From Paludibacterium sp. B53371 (lineage in GTDB: Bacteria > Pseudomonadota > Gammaproteobacteria > Burkholderiales > Chromobacteriaceae), in NCBI RefSeq assembly GCF_018802765.1, contig NZ_CP069163.1, positions 1,932,311-1,996,310 of the forward strand: 64,000 bases of DNA. The letters run 5' to 3'. This document shows positions 34,639-43,365 of this stretch, one piece after another (positions within the stretch are counted from its first letter, which is position 1; every line of letters begins with the position of its first letter). Below the pieces are notes generated by a model. It did no database searches. It had not been told where the DNA came from and saw only the letters and a list, made by a program, of their open reading frames with translations. The translations under genes and the position numbers were made by a program.

Positions 34639-36006
34639 ATGTCTCACTCCCATCGCATGGATTGGCAACGCCTGCTCTCCACCCGGCGCTTCAAGGTCAG
34701 CCAGGGGCAGGTGCGCGACACCCGCACCCCCGCCACCGAAGAAGGCAGCCCGGGGCTGCGCACCGACTTCCACATCGACCATGACCGGGTGGTATTCTCC
34801 AGCGCCTTCCGCCGCCTGGGGCGCAAAACCCAGGTTCACCCGCTGGCGCGCCACGACCATACCCACAACCGCCTGACGCACAGTGTGGAAGTGGCCAGCG
34901 TCGGCCGCAGTCTGGGCAACCGGGTCGGCATGATGCTGCAGCACGCCCAGCGTCTGCCGGCCGGCTACACCCCGCATGACATCGGCGCCGTGGTGCAGGT
35001 AGCCTGCCTGGCACACGACATCGGCAATCCGCCGTTCGGCCACACCGGCGAAGACGCCATGCGCGACTGGTTCCGCCAGCCGAAAAACGCTCACCTGCTG
35101 GCCCCGCTGAGCGAGGCCCAGCGGCGCGACATCCAGACCTACGAAGGCAACGCCCACAGCCTGCGCATGGTGGCCACACTGGAGATGTACGCCAACGAAG
35201 GCGGCATGCGCCTGACCTCGGCCGCCATCGGCGCGCTGATCAAATATCCGTGGACCGCCGACGCGCCGCCGGCACTGGGACGTGACAAATTCAACATCTA
35301 CCGCGCCGAGCTGCCCTACTTCGAACAGGTGGCCGACGAGCTGGGACTGATCCGCAAGGACACCCATGTCTGGGCACGCCATCCGCTGTCCTACCTGATG
35401 GAAGCCGCCGACGACATTTGCTATGCCATTCTTGATCTGGAAGACGCGGTCGAGATCGGCATCCTCGACGTCAAGGAGTTCGAAAGCCTGTTTGCCGGTT
35501 TTACCGAATATGAACGCGTCTGGGAGACCGACGACATCCGGCAAAAATGCGCCATGCTGCGCGGCATCGCCGTCGGCCGCTGCGTCAGCGAAGTGGCCGA
35601 GAAATTCATGCTGCACCATGACTCGCTGCTGGCCGGCGACTTTGCTGCCAAGGACCTGCTCAACGTCTGCACCCCGGCCATCCAGGAGACCCTGATTCAG
35701 GCCAAGGAACTGGCCAGCCACAAGGTCTACCGCCACCACACCAAGCTGGTGACCGAGCTGGCCTCCTACCCCTGCATTGCCGTGCTGCTCGATGCGCTGG
35801 TCCCCGCTGTCTTCACCCTGCACACCCGCGGCCGCGACCAGCTCAGTCCGCGCGAGAACCTGGCACTTGGCCTGATGGAACACGGCGGTCACATCCATCC
35901 TGATCTGTATCAGGCCTATATGCGTATCCTCGACTTTACCGGCGCCATGACCGACAACTACGCCGCCAATCTGGCACGCGACATTTCCGGTGTCGGCATC
36001 CTCTAA
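34639..36006 (+). CDS. dgt: Deoxyguanosinetriphosphate triphosphohydrolase (dGTPase)
   Basis: HD-domain enzyme that converts dGTP to deoxyguanosine and triphosphate. The metal ligands are in HNRLTHSVEVASVGRSLG and CLAHDIGNPPFGHTGEDAM, with a later Asp in LMEAADDICYAILDLED. FSSAFRRLGRKTQV is the N-terminal dGTPase signature. 455 residues from the ATG at 34639; a second ATG 18 nt on is possible. First gene of a tightly spaced operon with a phosphatase, msrB and a DUF1272 gene. Confidence 0.94.
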   Translation: MSHSHRMDWQRLLSTRRFKVSQGQVRDTRTPATEEGSPGLRTDFHIDHDRVVFSSAFRRLGRKTQVHPLARHDHTHNRLTHSVEVASVGRSLGNRVGMMLQHAQRLPAGYTPHDIGAVVQVACLAHDIGNPPFGHTGEDAMRDWFRQPKNAHLLAPLSEAQRRDIQTYEGNAHSLRMVATLEMYANEGGMRLTSAAIGALIKYPWTADAPPALGRDKFNIYRAELPYFEQVADELGLIRKDTHVWARHPLSYLMEAADDICYAILDLEDAVEIGILDVKEFESLFAGFTEYERVWETDDIRQKCAMLRGIAVGRCVSEVAEKFMLHHDSLLAGDFAAKDLLNVCTPAIQETLIQAKELASHKVYRHHTKLVTELASYPCIAVLLDALVPAVFTLHTRGRDQLSPRENLALGLMEHGGHIHPDLYQAYMRILDFTGAMTDNYAANLARDISGVGIL

Positions 36007-36027
36007 ACGCAAGACGAAAGACCGCCC

Positions 36028-36672
36028 ATGCCATCCGCACTGACCACCCGCTTCTGCCTGGTGCGCCACGGCGAAACCGACTGGAACATCGAGCGACGCC
36101 TGCAGGGACAGATCGACATCCAGCTCAATACCACCGGTCTGCAGCAAGCCGACCGGCTGAGCCAGGCGCTGGCCCAGGCGGGCCTGGCGTTCAGCGCGCT
36201 CTATGTCAGCGACCTGCAGCGGGCGCGCCAGACCGCGGCCGCCATTGCCCGCGACAACGCCCTGACACCGATCGCCACCGAACGGCTGCGCGAGCGGCAT
36301 TTCGGCCACTTCCAGGGACTGACCTACGCCGAGGCCGAAGTGCGCATCCCGGAAGACTACCGATTGTTCAAATCCCGCGACCCGGCCTACGCCCCGGGCA
36401 GTGGCGAAAGCCTGGCCGTCTTCCAGAGCCGGGTGCAGACCTTCTTTGACGAAGCCGCCGCGCGTCACCCCGGCCAGACGGTACTGGTCGTCAGCCACGG
36501 CGGTGTGCTGGACATCGCCTACCGCATGGCCAACAAACTGCCGATCACCCATCAGCGCGACTTCCCCATCCCCAATGCCGCCCTGAACTGGATCAGCTAT
36601 GTCGATGGGGAATGGCAGCTCGAGCGCTGGGCGGACCAAAGCCACCTCGAACACAGCCGCGACGAGCTGTGA
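36028..36672 (+). CDS. Histidine phosphatase family protein
   Basis: Phosphoglycerate-mutase-like phosphatase of 214 residues. The catalytic RHG motif is in FCLVRHGETDWNIERRLQGQ, the second His in VVSHGGVLDIAYRMANKL, and DLQRARQTAAAIA supplies the conserved Arg. It is closer to small-molecule phosphatases (CobC/GpmB-like) than to true mutases. It lies 21 nt after dgt, so a nucleotide-related substrate is conceivable but not shown. Confidence 0.92.
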   Translation: MPSALTTRFCLVRHGETDWNIERRLQGQIDIQLNTTGLQQADRLSQALAQAGLAFSALYVSDLQRARQTAAAIARDNALTPIATERLRERHFGHFQGLTYAEAEVRIPEDYRLFKSRDPAYAPGSGESLAVFQSRVQTFFDEAAARHPGQTVLVVSHGGVLDIAYRMANKLPITHQRDFPIPNAALNWISYVDGEWQLERWADQSHLEHSRDEL

Positions 36673-36693
36673 TGTGACTCAGGAGAACACACC

Positions 36694-37080
36694 ATGATCA
36701 AGAAAACCGATGCCGAATGGCGCCAGCAACTCAGTGCCGAAGCCTACCGCGTCACCCGCGAAGCCGGCACCGAACGCCCGTTCAGCGGCGAACATTACCA
36801 GCGCAACGAAGCCGGTGATTACCTGTGCCTCTGCTGCGGCACCCTGCTGTTTCATGCCGACACCAAATTTGATGCCGGTTGCGGCTGGCCCAGCTTCTGG
36901 CAGGAAGCCGTTCCGGGCACCATCAACCGCCTGGTGGACCGCAGCCACGGCATGGTGCGAACTGAAGTGCGCTGCGCCAACTGCGATGCCCATCTGGGGC
37001 ATGTTTTCGAGGATGGCCCATTGCCGACCGGGGAGCGTTATTGCATTAATTCCGTGGCGCTGACTTTCCGGAAGGCGTGA
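36694..37080 (+). CDS. msrB: Peptide methionine-R-sulfoxide reductase MsrB
   Basis: Repairs Met-R-sulfoxide in proteins. 128 residues with zinc Cys pairs (CLCC at 45-48, CANC at 94-97), GCGWPSF substrate pocket (62-68) and catalytic Cys117 in RYCINSVAL. Cytoplasmic, no signal peptide. A good GGAG ribosome site precedes the ATG. 21 nt after the phosphatase gene. Confidence 0.96.
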   Translation: MIKKTDAEWRQQLSAEAYRVTREAGTERPFSGEHYQRNEAGDYLCLCCGTLLFHADTKFDAGCGWPSFWQEAVPGTINRLVDRSHGMVRTEVRCANCDAHLGHVFEDGPLPTGERYCINSVALTFRKA

Positions 37081-37092
37081 GAGGAGCTCGCC

Positions 37093-37353
37093 ATGCTGGA
37101 ACTCAGACCAAACTGTGAATGCTGCGACAAGGACTTGCCCCCCGAGTCTGCCGATGCGCGGATATGCTCATTCGAGTGTACCTTTTGCGTCGCATGTGCC
37201 GAAGAAAAGCTCAACGGCCGCTGCCCGAACTGCGGCGGCGAACTGCTTCCCCGACCGCGCCGCCCTGCCGGCAAACTGGCCAGCGCCCCGGCCTCCAATC
37301 AGCGTGTCTACAACCCGGCGGGCTGTCTGACAAAACCCGGACAGATCGACTGA
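37093..37353 (+). CDS. DUF1272 small zinc-ribbon-like protein
   Basis: Protein of 86 residues with eight or more Cys in MLELRPNCECCDKDLPPESA, ARICSFECTFCVACAEEKLN and GRCPNCGGELLPRP, the DUF1272 pattern, probably binding zinc. Function unknown. It is last in the dgt operon, 12 nt after msrB, and convergent with a LysR gene 12 nt away. Confidence 0.93.
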   Translation: MLELRPNCECCDKDLPPESADARICSFECTFCVACAEEKLNGRCPNCGGELLPRPRRPAGKLASAPASNQRVYNPAGCLTKPGQID

Positions 37354-37365
37354 ACCCTCCCGGCA

Positions 37366-38310
37366 TCACCCCTGTCCGTCATGGCCGACTGGCAGCGTGT
37401 CCAGCGCCGAGCGCGACTGCAGCAAACCGGCGATCCAGCTCATGAACACCTGCACGCGCTGTGGCAAATGGCGACGATTGGCATAGATCAGCGAAATCGG
37501 CATGGGCGCAGGACGATGAGACGGCAGGATTTCCACCAGTTCTCCGCTGGCCAGATAGCGGCGCATTCCCGGTTCGGGCGACTGCACAATTCCCAGGCCC
37601 GCCAGACAAGCCGCTGTATAGGCCTCGGAATTGTTGACGGTGAGCACACCACCCATGGCGACATGGCGCACGGTACCTGGCAGACCGGGGTCGAGATATT
37701 CAAAGCCGGGGTCTCGCCCCCCAAAGTGGGTGAGATAGTGCACCAGGCGATGCTGGCTGAGATCAGCCAGCGAGGTCGGCACGCCATACTCGGCAAGGTA
37801 AGCAGGGCTGGCACAGTTGATCATGCGATACTCGCCAACCGGCCGGGCAATCAGGCTGGAATCCAGCAAGGCCCCCACCCGCAGCACGCAATCGAACCCC
37901 TCGCGCACCGGATCAACCCGGCGGTCGGTACTACTCAGCTCCAGCGCCAGCGCCGGGTACTGGCGCAGAAAGTCGGGCAGATGCGGGATCACCAGGTCGC
38001 GTGCAATGGCAATCGGCATATCCACCCGCAAACGCCCGCTGACCGTGGCAGGCGCCTGGCGAAACAGCCCCTGCAACTCGGCCACATCGGCCAGCAGATC
38101 CTTGCTGCGTTCGAACACCACATGGCCGTCCTGAGTCATCTGCACACTGCGTGTCGTCCGGTGCAGCAAGCGCGTGCCCAGCAGGCGCTCCAGCTGTTGC
38201 ACCGCCAGTGAAACCGTTGCCTTCGGCAGCCCCAGACTGTCCGCCGCGGCCGTGAAACTGGAGAGTTCGGCAACGCGCACAAAGATCTGCATGGCATCGA
38301 GCTGGTTCAT
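37366..38310 (-). CDS. LysR family transcriptional regulator
   Basis: Regulator of 314 residues. HTH: MQIFVRVAELSSFTAAADSL, GLPKATVSLAVQQLERLLGT, RLLHRTTRSVQMTQDG. Effector domain about 90-300 (SGRLRVDMPIAIARDLVIPH, REGFDCVLRVGAL). It belongs to the AaeR/DmlR-like group that often controls a divergent oxidoreductase, here the SDR gene. Confidence 0.93.
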   Translation of the reverse strand: MNQLDAMQIFVRVAELSSFTAAADSLGLPKATVSLAVQQLERLLGTRLLHRTTRSVQMTQDGHVVFERSKDLLADVAELQGLFRQAPATVSGRLRVDMPIAIARDLVIPHLPDFLRQYPALALELSSTDRRVDPVREGFDCVLRVGALLDSSLIARPVGEYRMINCASPAYLAEYGVPTSLADLSQHRLVHYLTHFGGRDPGFEYLDPGLPGTVRHVAMGGVLTVNNSEAYTAACLAGLGIVQSPEPGMRRYLASGELVEILPSHRPAPMPISLIYANRRHLPQRVQVFMSWIAGLLQSRSALDTLPVGHDGQG

Positions 38311-38330
38311 GATGGCGGCGCCTTTTGTTC

Positions 38331-38343
38331 GTCAATATTGGAC
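38331..38343. promoter_or_regulatory. Candidate LysR site upstream of the SDR gene
   Basis: GTCAATATTGGAC contains the perfect octamer palindrome CAATATTG with symmetric flanks, 20 nt from the LysR start in the 139-nt divergent gap. Confidence 0.4.
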
Positions 38344-38449
38344 AGTCTAGCCAAAAAAAGCACATTTATCCCGAAATGGCGTAGCAATAGACTGCGTTGT
38401 ACCAGGCAGGGCCTCTGCCTGACGAATCGCCACCCATCAGGAGAACACC

Positions 38450-39208
38450 ATGATTCAACGCATCGCGCTCATCACCGGCGGCAGCCGCGGTCTCGGCAAA
38501 AATGCAGCCCTCAAGCTGGCCGCCAGGGGCGTCGACGTCATCGTCACCTACCACACCCGTCAAGCCGAAGCCGAAGCGCTGGTTGCCGAAATCGAACAGC
38601 ACGGCCGCCGGGCTGCCGCGCTTCAGCTGGATGCCGGCAATGTGCCGGCCTTCGCAGACTTCACCGCACAGCTGAAAGAACGGTTGCAACACAAATGGCA
38701 AACCGGGCAGATCGACTACCTGATCAACAATGCCGGCATGGGGATCTACGGCGGCTTCGCGGAAACCACGGAAGCACAATTCGATGCCCTGATGAACGTG
38801 CATCTGAAAGGCGTCTTCTTCCTGACCCAGGCGCTGCTGCCCCTGATCGCTGATGGTGGACGCATCCTGAACATCTCCAGTGGGCTGGCGCGTTTCAGCC
38901 TCCCCGGCTACGCCGCCTACGCCACCATGAAGGGCGCGATCGAGACCCTGACGCGCTACCTCGCCAAGGAACTCGGCCCGCGCGGCATCTCGGTCAATGT
39001 CCTGGCACCCGGCGCCATCGAAACTGACTTTGGCGGTGGTCATACCCGTGACAATCCGCAGGTTAATGCCATGATCGCCGCCAATACGGCCATGGGTCGG
39101 GCAGGCTTGCCCGACGATATTGGTGACGCCATCGCCGCCTTGCTGACGGCGGAAAGCAACTGGATCACCGGCCAGCGGATTGAGGCTTCGGGCGGGATGA
39201 TGTTGTAG
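38450..39208 (+). CDS. Short-chain dehydrogenase/reductase
   Basis: NAD(P)-dependent oxidoreductase of 252 residues. Cofactor motif TGGSRGLGKNAAL (TGxxxGxG), NNAG, the catalytic Ser in ILNISSGLARF, YAAYATMKGAIE (Tyr-x3-Lys) and the C-terminal GQRIEASGGMML are all present. The substrate is unknown. Divergent from a LysR gene that probably regulates it. Good GGAG ribosome site. Confidence 0.95.
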   Translation: MIQRIALITGGSRGLGKNAALKLAARGVDVIVTYHTRQAEAEALVAEIEQHGRRAAALQLDAGNVPAFADFTAQLKERLQHKWQTGQIDYLINNAGMGIYGGFAETTEAQFDALMNVHLKGVFFLTQALLPLIADGGRILNISSGLARFSLPGYAAYATMKGAIETLTRYLAKELGPRGISVNVLAPGAIETDFGGGHTRDNPQVNAMIAANTAMGRAGLPDDIGDAIAALLTAESNWITGQRIEASGGMML

Positions 39209-39550
39209 GCAGCGGGAGGGGATCTGGGGTGTCGCCCTGTCCCACAGCCCTTGCCTGCTGTTCTGGCCGCGCCGGCTTGCCTGGCTGTCATCCTGGAGGC
39301 CGGGGAGCGAAAGCCCCCCGGTGGGATGGGATCATTCTCGGCAGTCCATGCCTTCGCCGCAGACATGGGCAAGCCGTTCCCCGGCAATTGTTTGACTACA
39401 ATCAAGTGAAATACGGTGCCATGGCATTTCTGAACGTGCCATCGATTCCAGCCTGGACCTATCCAATGTTATTGTATTGGGATAAACGAATGTTTTCGCC
39501 CTGCCAGCGTCATTCTGGCAGGGCGATGATCTCGCTGGCGACTGTCATTC
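39209..39550. other. Intergenic region with two hairpins
   Basis: No gene is seen in 342 nt. At 39300-39321 CCGGGG-A-GC-GAAA-GC-C-CCCCGG forms a GNRA-capped hairpin that could end the SDR transcript, although no U-tract follows. At 39497-39525 CGCCCTGCCAG/CTGGCAGGGCG is a perfect 11-bp stem, 25 nt before the next start codon. Confidence 0.5.
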
Positions 39551-40318
39551 ATGATAAAAAAAATACTGTTTTCGAGTCTGATGTTGCTCTCGATGGCATC
39601 TTTCTCCGAAAAATTGGTACTCCATACAAGCGGGATCACAGATAACCCGATTCGCTTCGACCCAGGCAATCGTCAGCAGCCCGGCTTCAGCATCGAGCTG
39701 ATGCAGGCTTTGCAAAAACGGGATCCCGACCTTTCTTTTGCTGGCCAAAATGATTTGCGTTCAATAAAACGAATTGAATCCGGCCTGAAATCAGGCAAAT
39801 TGGACATCTTCTTCGGCCTGGTAAGCACCCCGTCCAGGCAGGATGACTTTCATGTCATCACGCAACCCGTTCTCTACGTACAACATATACGCCTGGCCGC
39901 GGCCAAAGATGATCATGCTGAGGTGCATGATTTGGCTGACTTGAGCAAAACAGTCAACGCCGGCGCTGTCGCCGTCCCTCAGGGATCCATCTATGTCGAG
40001 CAACTCAAATCACTCGGCGGGGTGGAAATTGACGATGGTTCTGAATCGCTGCTGAATTGCCTGAAGAAACTGCTTCTGGGTCGGGTCAGGTTTGTCTATT
40101 ACGGCGGCGAGGAATTAAAAAGGTATCTCCACGATAAACACCTGAACGGCAGCATCAAGTTGCTGCCTGCCGTATTGGCAACCGGCGCGATTTGTGTGGT
40201 GATCTCCAGAAAGGTGCCGCAAAACACGCGCGCCCGTATCCTGGCCGGGCTGCAAAAATTGCAACGGGATGGCACTTTGGACGCCTTGCGGGATAAATAC
40301 GGGCTTTCCGTCCTGTAA
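39551..40318 (+). CDS. Periplasmic solute-binding protein (SBP_bac_3-like)
   Basis: Secreted protein of 255 residues: signal peptide MIKKILFSSLMLLSMASFS, then an amino-acid-binding-protein-like fold (QQPGFSIELMQALQKRDPDL, SGLKSGKLDIFFGLVSTPSR, AVPQGSIYVEQLKSLGG, LQRDGTLDALRDKYGLSVL). No permease or ATPase gene is nearby, so it may be an orphan receptor. Base composition is less GC-rich than the neighbours. The ATG at 39551 lacks a clear ribosome site but sits just after a hairpin. Confidence 0.82.
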   Translation: MIKKILFSSLMLLSMASFSEKLVLHTSGITDNPIRFDPGNRQQPGFSIELMQALQKRDPDLSFAGQNDLRSIKRIESGLKSGKLDIFFGLVSTPSRQDDFHVITQPVLYVQHIRLAAAKDDHAEVHDLADLSKTVNAGAVAVPQGSIYVEQLKSLGGVEIDDGSESLLNCLKKLLLGRVRFVYYGGEELKRYLHDKHLNGSIKLLPAVLATGAICVVISRKVPQNTRARILAGLQKLQRDGTLDALRDKYGLSVL

Positions 40319-40343
40319 AGCGTTCAGCCGCTGCTGGCGAGCA

Positions 40344-40958
40344 TCACGCCAGCCTCAGGGCACGCATCTGCCGGTCCTGCACACGGGCGAGCAGCAGCAG
40401 CGCCAGGCTGGCACCAATCAGGGCACAGAACATGTCCGACTGGGTATCCCACGGGTCGCCCTGCGTCCCCAGAAAAGCATCCGCTCCCTGCCCCATGGCC
40501 AGGGCCGAGGCCCACTCAAGCAATTCATAGCTGGCGCTGATGGCCAGTGCGATGCAAACAGTGACAAAGGACAGCATTTTCCGACCCGCCACATGCCGGC
40601 CCCGCAGCAGAATTTCACGGATCACCAGCGCCGGCACAAAACCCTGAAACAAATGCCCGATTTTGTCGTAGGGATTGCGCTGAATGCCCAGCAGATGGGC
40701 GAGATCGAAGCCGATCGGTACTCGCGCATAGGTGTACTTGCCGCCCAGCAGCAGAACGCAGCAGTGCACAAAGATCAGGCCATAGACCAGCGGGGTGAAG
40801 GTGAAGCGGCGGTAGGTCAGACTCAGCAGCGGAATGACGATCAGCACCGGCAAGACTTCGAGCAGCCAGGTGGTCTGGTCATAAGGGTGATAGCCGGAAA
40901 TGGCCAGCAAGGCGATGAGCAGCAACAGGCCGGCCCGGAAGCGAGTATCTGGGTGCAT
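40344..40958 (-). CDS. DUF2238 (YjdF-like) membrane protein
   Basis: Inner-membrane protein of 204 residues with about six hydrophobic segments. Family hallmarks YDKIGHLFQGFVPALVIRE, ISASYELLEWASAL and LGTQGDPWDTQSDMFCALIG are present. No function is established for the family. It stands alone. Confidence 0.93.
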   Translation of the reverse strand: MHPDTRFRAGLLLLIALLAISGYHPYDQTTWLLEVLPVLIVIPLLSLTYRRFTFTPLVYGLIFVHCCVLLLGGKYTYARVPIGFDLAHLLGIQRNPYDKIGHLFQGFVPALVIREILLRGRHVAGRKMLSFVTVCIALAISASYELLEWASALAMGQGADAFLGTQGDPWDTQSDMFCALIGASLALLLLARVQDRQMRALRLA

Positions 40959-41017
40959 ATTCTTATTGGGAGAAAACGGTAATACCAGTATGACAGGGCG
41001 CCGGCCAAATGCTCAAA

Positions 41018-41680
41018 TCAATCTGACTGGTTCCGGCAAGCGGCAATGGCCGCCTGCAAGCCACTGATCGGGCTGGTCAAAGCGGATCGGTTGTGCCGCA
41101 CATAAGCCGCAGCGCCCGCCATGGAGGCCTGGGCGAAGGCCACAACCCCCGCCCCTTCGGCATACGCGCTGTCCGCCGCCTGCGCCATCGTCAAATCATA
41201 GCGCGCCATCTCACCTGCCATGAAATAGCCCCACGCATCGTCAACCAGTCGTACGTCAACGGTCGCACCGGTCTCCCGGGCCCGTTGCTCGAACAGCGCC
41301 CGGGTGGGCGCCAGGGTCGTTTCGACCGCGCACAGCGCCACTACGGAGGTGCTCATTGTCACGGCCTGCCGGGCCAGCGCCTCATCCACGCGCAAAACGG
41401 GCGTAGACGAGACGAAAGCGCTCACTACCGGACCGAGTGTCGAGCAGGTGAGCAATACGACCTCATTGACCGCACACAATGCGGCCAGCGCCTCGCTGGT
41501 TTGCAGGACGATCTCGTCATTCAGTCCGCCGGCGGCGACGGCCGCCGCCAGCAAATCGGGACGCACCTGATGGCTGAGCCGAACGTCCGCGCAGGCCAGG
41601 CTGGCCAGCGCCGCATCGAAGACAGGGATATTGCTATTCGCGGTATGCAGGCATCCGATTCGCATGGTCAGGATCGTCAT
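41018..41680 (-). CDS. Asp/Glu racemase superfamily protein
   Basis: Protein of up to 220 residues resembling Asp/Glu/hydantoin racemases: MRIGCLHTANSNIPVFDAAL, VVLLTCSTLGPVVSAF with a Cys where the first catalytic Cys is expected, and GAGVVAFAQASMAG where the second Cys of true racemases is replaced by Ala. The missing Cys argues against two-base racemisation; a decarboxylase- or maleate-isomerase-like use of one Cys is possible. ATGs at 41680 and 41665 are both without strong ribosome sites. Confidence 0.75.
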   Translation of the reverse strand: MTILTMRIGCLHTANSNIPVFDAALASLACADVRLSHQVRPDLLAAAVAAGGLNDEIVLQTSEALAALCAVNEVVLLTCSTLGPVVSAFVSSTPVLRVDEALARQAVTMSTSVVALCAVETTLAPTRALFEQRARETGATVDVRLVDDAWGYFMAGEMARYDLTMAQAADSAYAEGAGVVAFAQASMAGAAAYVRHNRSALTSPISGLQAAIAACRNQSD

Positions 41681-41781
41681 GAATGAGAGAAAGTGTCGAC
41701 GTCAGCCAACATCACCGCATCGCTGACCACTGCCATGCTATCACGCCGGCATCGCCCCGGACCGCCAACCGGCCAAGCGCC

Positions 41782-42282
41782 CTATTCCTCACGACGCCCC
41801 GGTTCGGCCGCATGGAGGAACACCGTATAGGTGTCGGCCGGGCGCGGCGCACCGGCCAAATCCAGCGCATGACCAATGGCCCCCCGGTGGTAGGTACCAT
41901 GATTGATGAGGTGACAAAGCATCTCCTCCCGGCTCATCGCACCTTTTTGACCATCCACAAAGGTGAAGCGGATGCACTGCGCCAGCGCCCCGGCGTTCAG
42001 GGTAGGCACATAGTCCAGCAGCCAGTGATTCGATGCCTCCAGCGAGGCAGCCAGTGCCGCAAACGCCGGCAATTGTGCCGTGTTGGTTGAATCATGCGGC
42101 GCAGGCTCACCGATGAGTCGGGCGCGAAACAGCGCCTCGACCCGCACCATGTGATTAAGTTGTTGTCGGGCAAAATCGAAGGCAGCGCCATGCTGGCTGC
42201 GGTCGATATGCGCCACGGCCGCCAGTGTTCGGGTGTCGGCCCAGGATTTGTACTGCAACAGGGAAAGAAGCGGCATGGACAT
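41782..42282 (-). CDS. DinB family protein
   Basis: Four-helix-bundle protein of 166 residues with the metal-site histidines in RQQLNHMVRVEALFRARLIG and LCHLINHGTYHRGAIGHAL. DinB-like proteins include thiol-S-transferases; the function here is not shown. The ATG at 42282 is chosen because GGAG lies 8 nt upstream; longer readings are unconserved. Confidence 0.9.
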   Translation of the reverse strand: MSMPLLSLLQYKSWADTRTLAAVAHIDRSQHGAAFDFARQQLNHMVRVEALFRARLIGEPAPHDSTNTAQLPAFAALAASLEASNHWLLDYVPTLNAGALAQCIRFTFVDGQKGAMSREEMLCHLINHGTYHRGAIGHALDLAGAPRPADTYTVFLHAAEPGRREE

Positions 42283-42397
42283 GACCAGCTCCGGGCGAAT
42301 GACGACATGCCGAGTGTACACCGCCAGCATGGCCTGCGGCGCCACACGCCCCTGTCAGGGCATGTGGCACACTCGGCGGACGCCGTGGTCAGCGCAA

Positions 42398-42856
42398 TCA
42401 GCGCTGGGCATACAGCGTGGTCTTGCCGTCCGCGCCGAAGGCCATCACCTGATAAGGCACCGGCTTGCCGGGCAAGTCCATCCCCGGCGCGGAAGGCGGC
42501 ATCCCCGGGCTGGCCAGCCCGGCCAGATGAGGCTTGTCTTTCAACAGCTTGCGGATCAGGTCAGCCGGCACATGCCCTTCGATCACATAGCCGCCGATCG
42601 TGGCGGTATGGCAGGAACGCAGGGCGACAGGCACATGCTGCTGGTCCTTGAAAGGCGTGACATCGGCCATTTCTACCGTCTTGACGGCAAAGCCATGGGC
42701 CTTCATATCGGCCGCCCAGCGTTCGCAGCAGACGCAGCCCTTGTTCTTCACCAGCGTGAGGGTCTGACTGGCCGCCGCCCAGACGGTCTCATGCAGGGTC
42801 AGCGTCAACAACAGGGCCAGCGCCAGCGACAGGCGCGGCTTGTTCAATCTATTCAT
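42398..42856 (-). CDS. Secreted DUF411 metal-binding protein
   Basis: Periplasmic protein of 152 residues: signal peptide MNRLNKPRLSLALALLLTLT ... VWAA, then a thioredoxin-like fold with NKGCVCCERWAADMKAHGF, LRSCHTATIGGYVIEGHVPA and GMPPSAPGMDLPGKP. The CxCC site, Cys-His pair and the Met-containing loop match the DUF411 family often found in copper-resistance loci. The ATG at 42856 follows GGAG. A His/Cys-rich secreted protein gene lies 100 nt upstream in the same direction. Confidence 0.92.
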   Translation of the reverse strand: MNRLNKPRLSLALALLLTLTLHETVWAAASQTLTLVKNKGCVCCERWAADMKAHGFAVKTVEMADVTPFKDQQHVPVALRSCHTATIGGYVIEGHVPADLIRKLLKDKPHLAGLASPGMPPSAPGMDLPGKPVPYQVMAFGADGKTTLYAQR

Positions 42857-42956
42857 GTTTTTCTCCAGCGAGATTGGCGCCATCCACGGTTCGCGTGGCG
42901 CCGCAACGATGCTTACGCCATGCCCGGCATGGCGCACACGGGGGGGCAAAGCCGAA

Positions 42957-43283
42957 TCAGGCCTGGGGTGGCCGCAGAAGCTGTCGCTGGATGTGGGAGG
43001 TGAAACGGGCACCATGCCGGCTGTTCTGCGGCGCCTTGAGTGCCCAGGGGGCCGGCAGGACAACAGGTTGGGCAGCCAGTGGGCTCTGGCAGCAGGACGC
43101 ATGCCCATGCGTGTGGCCAGTCGTCGTGGACGGCTCGTCGTGATGTGCACAATCCGCCTGACTGAGCACGGCCCGGGCGCGGTCGGCGCCCTGCGCGGAC
43201 CGCCAGGGCGTATCGCCGCCCCAGCTCTGCAAAGGCAGCAGGGCCATGGCGATCAGCAGCAGGCACAACCGGAAAATTCGCAT
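42957..43283 (-). CDS. Small secreted His/Cys-rich protein (DUF2946-like)
   Basis: Candidate exported protein of 108 residues. Signal peptide MRIFRLCLLLIAMALLPLQS, then a central metal-ligand-rich stretch (QADCAHHDEP, GHTHGHASCCQ) and a basic C-terminus ending LRRPPQA-like. The pattern resembles small DUF2946 proteins near copper genes, but the match is weak. Start codons at 43283 and 43295 are possible. It lies between the MarR gene and the DUF411 gene and may share a transcript with both. Confidence 0.6.
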   Translation of the reverse strand: MRIFRLCLLLIAMALLPLQSWGGDTPWRSAQGADRARAVLSQADCAHHDEPSTTTGHTHGHASCCQSPLAAQPVVLPAPWALKAPQNSRHGARFTSHIQRQLLRPPQA

Positions 43284-43365
43284 GCGTGCCAGCATAGCGC
43301 CGAATGCCGCCGAGGGCAACAATACCCCCATTAGGTATCCATCAGACCGGCAGCAAGGGGAATGC

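Noticed and set aside
34603..36654. 683-residue open frame on the minus strand
   Set aside because: Antisense shadow of dgt and the phosphatase gene.
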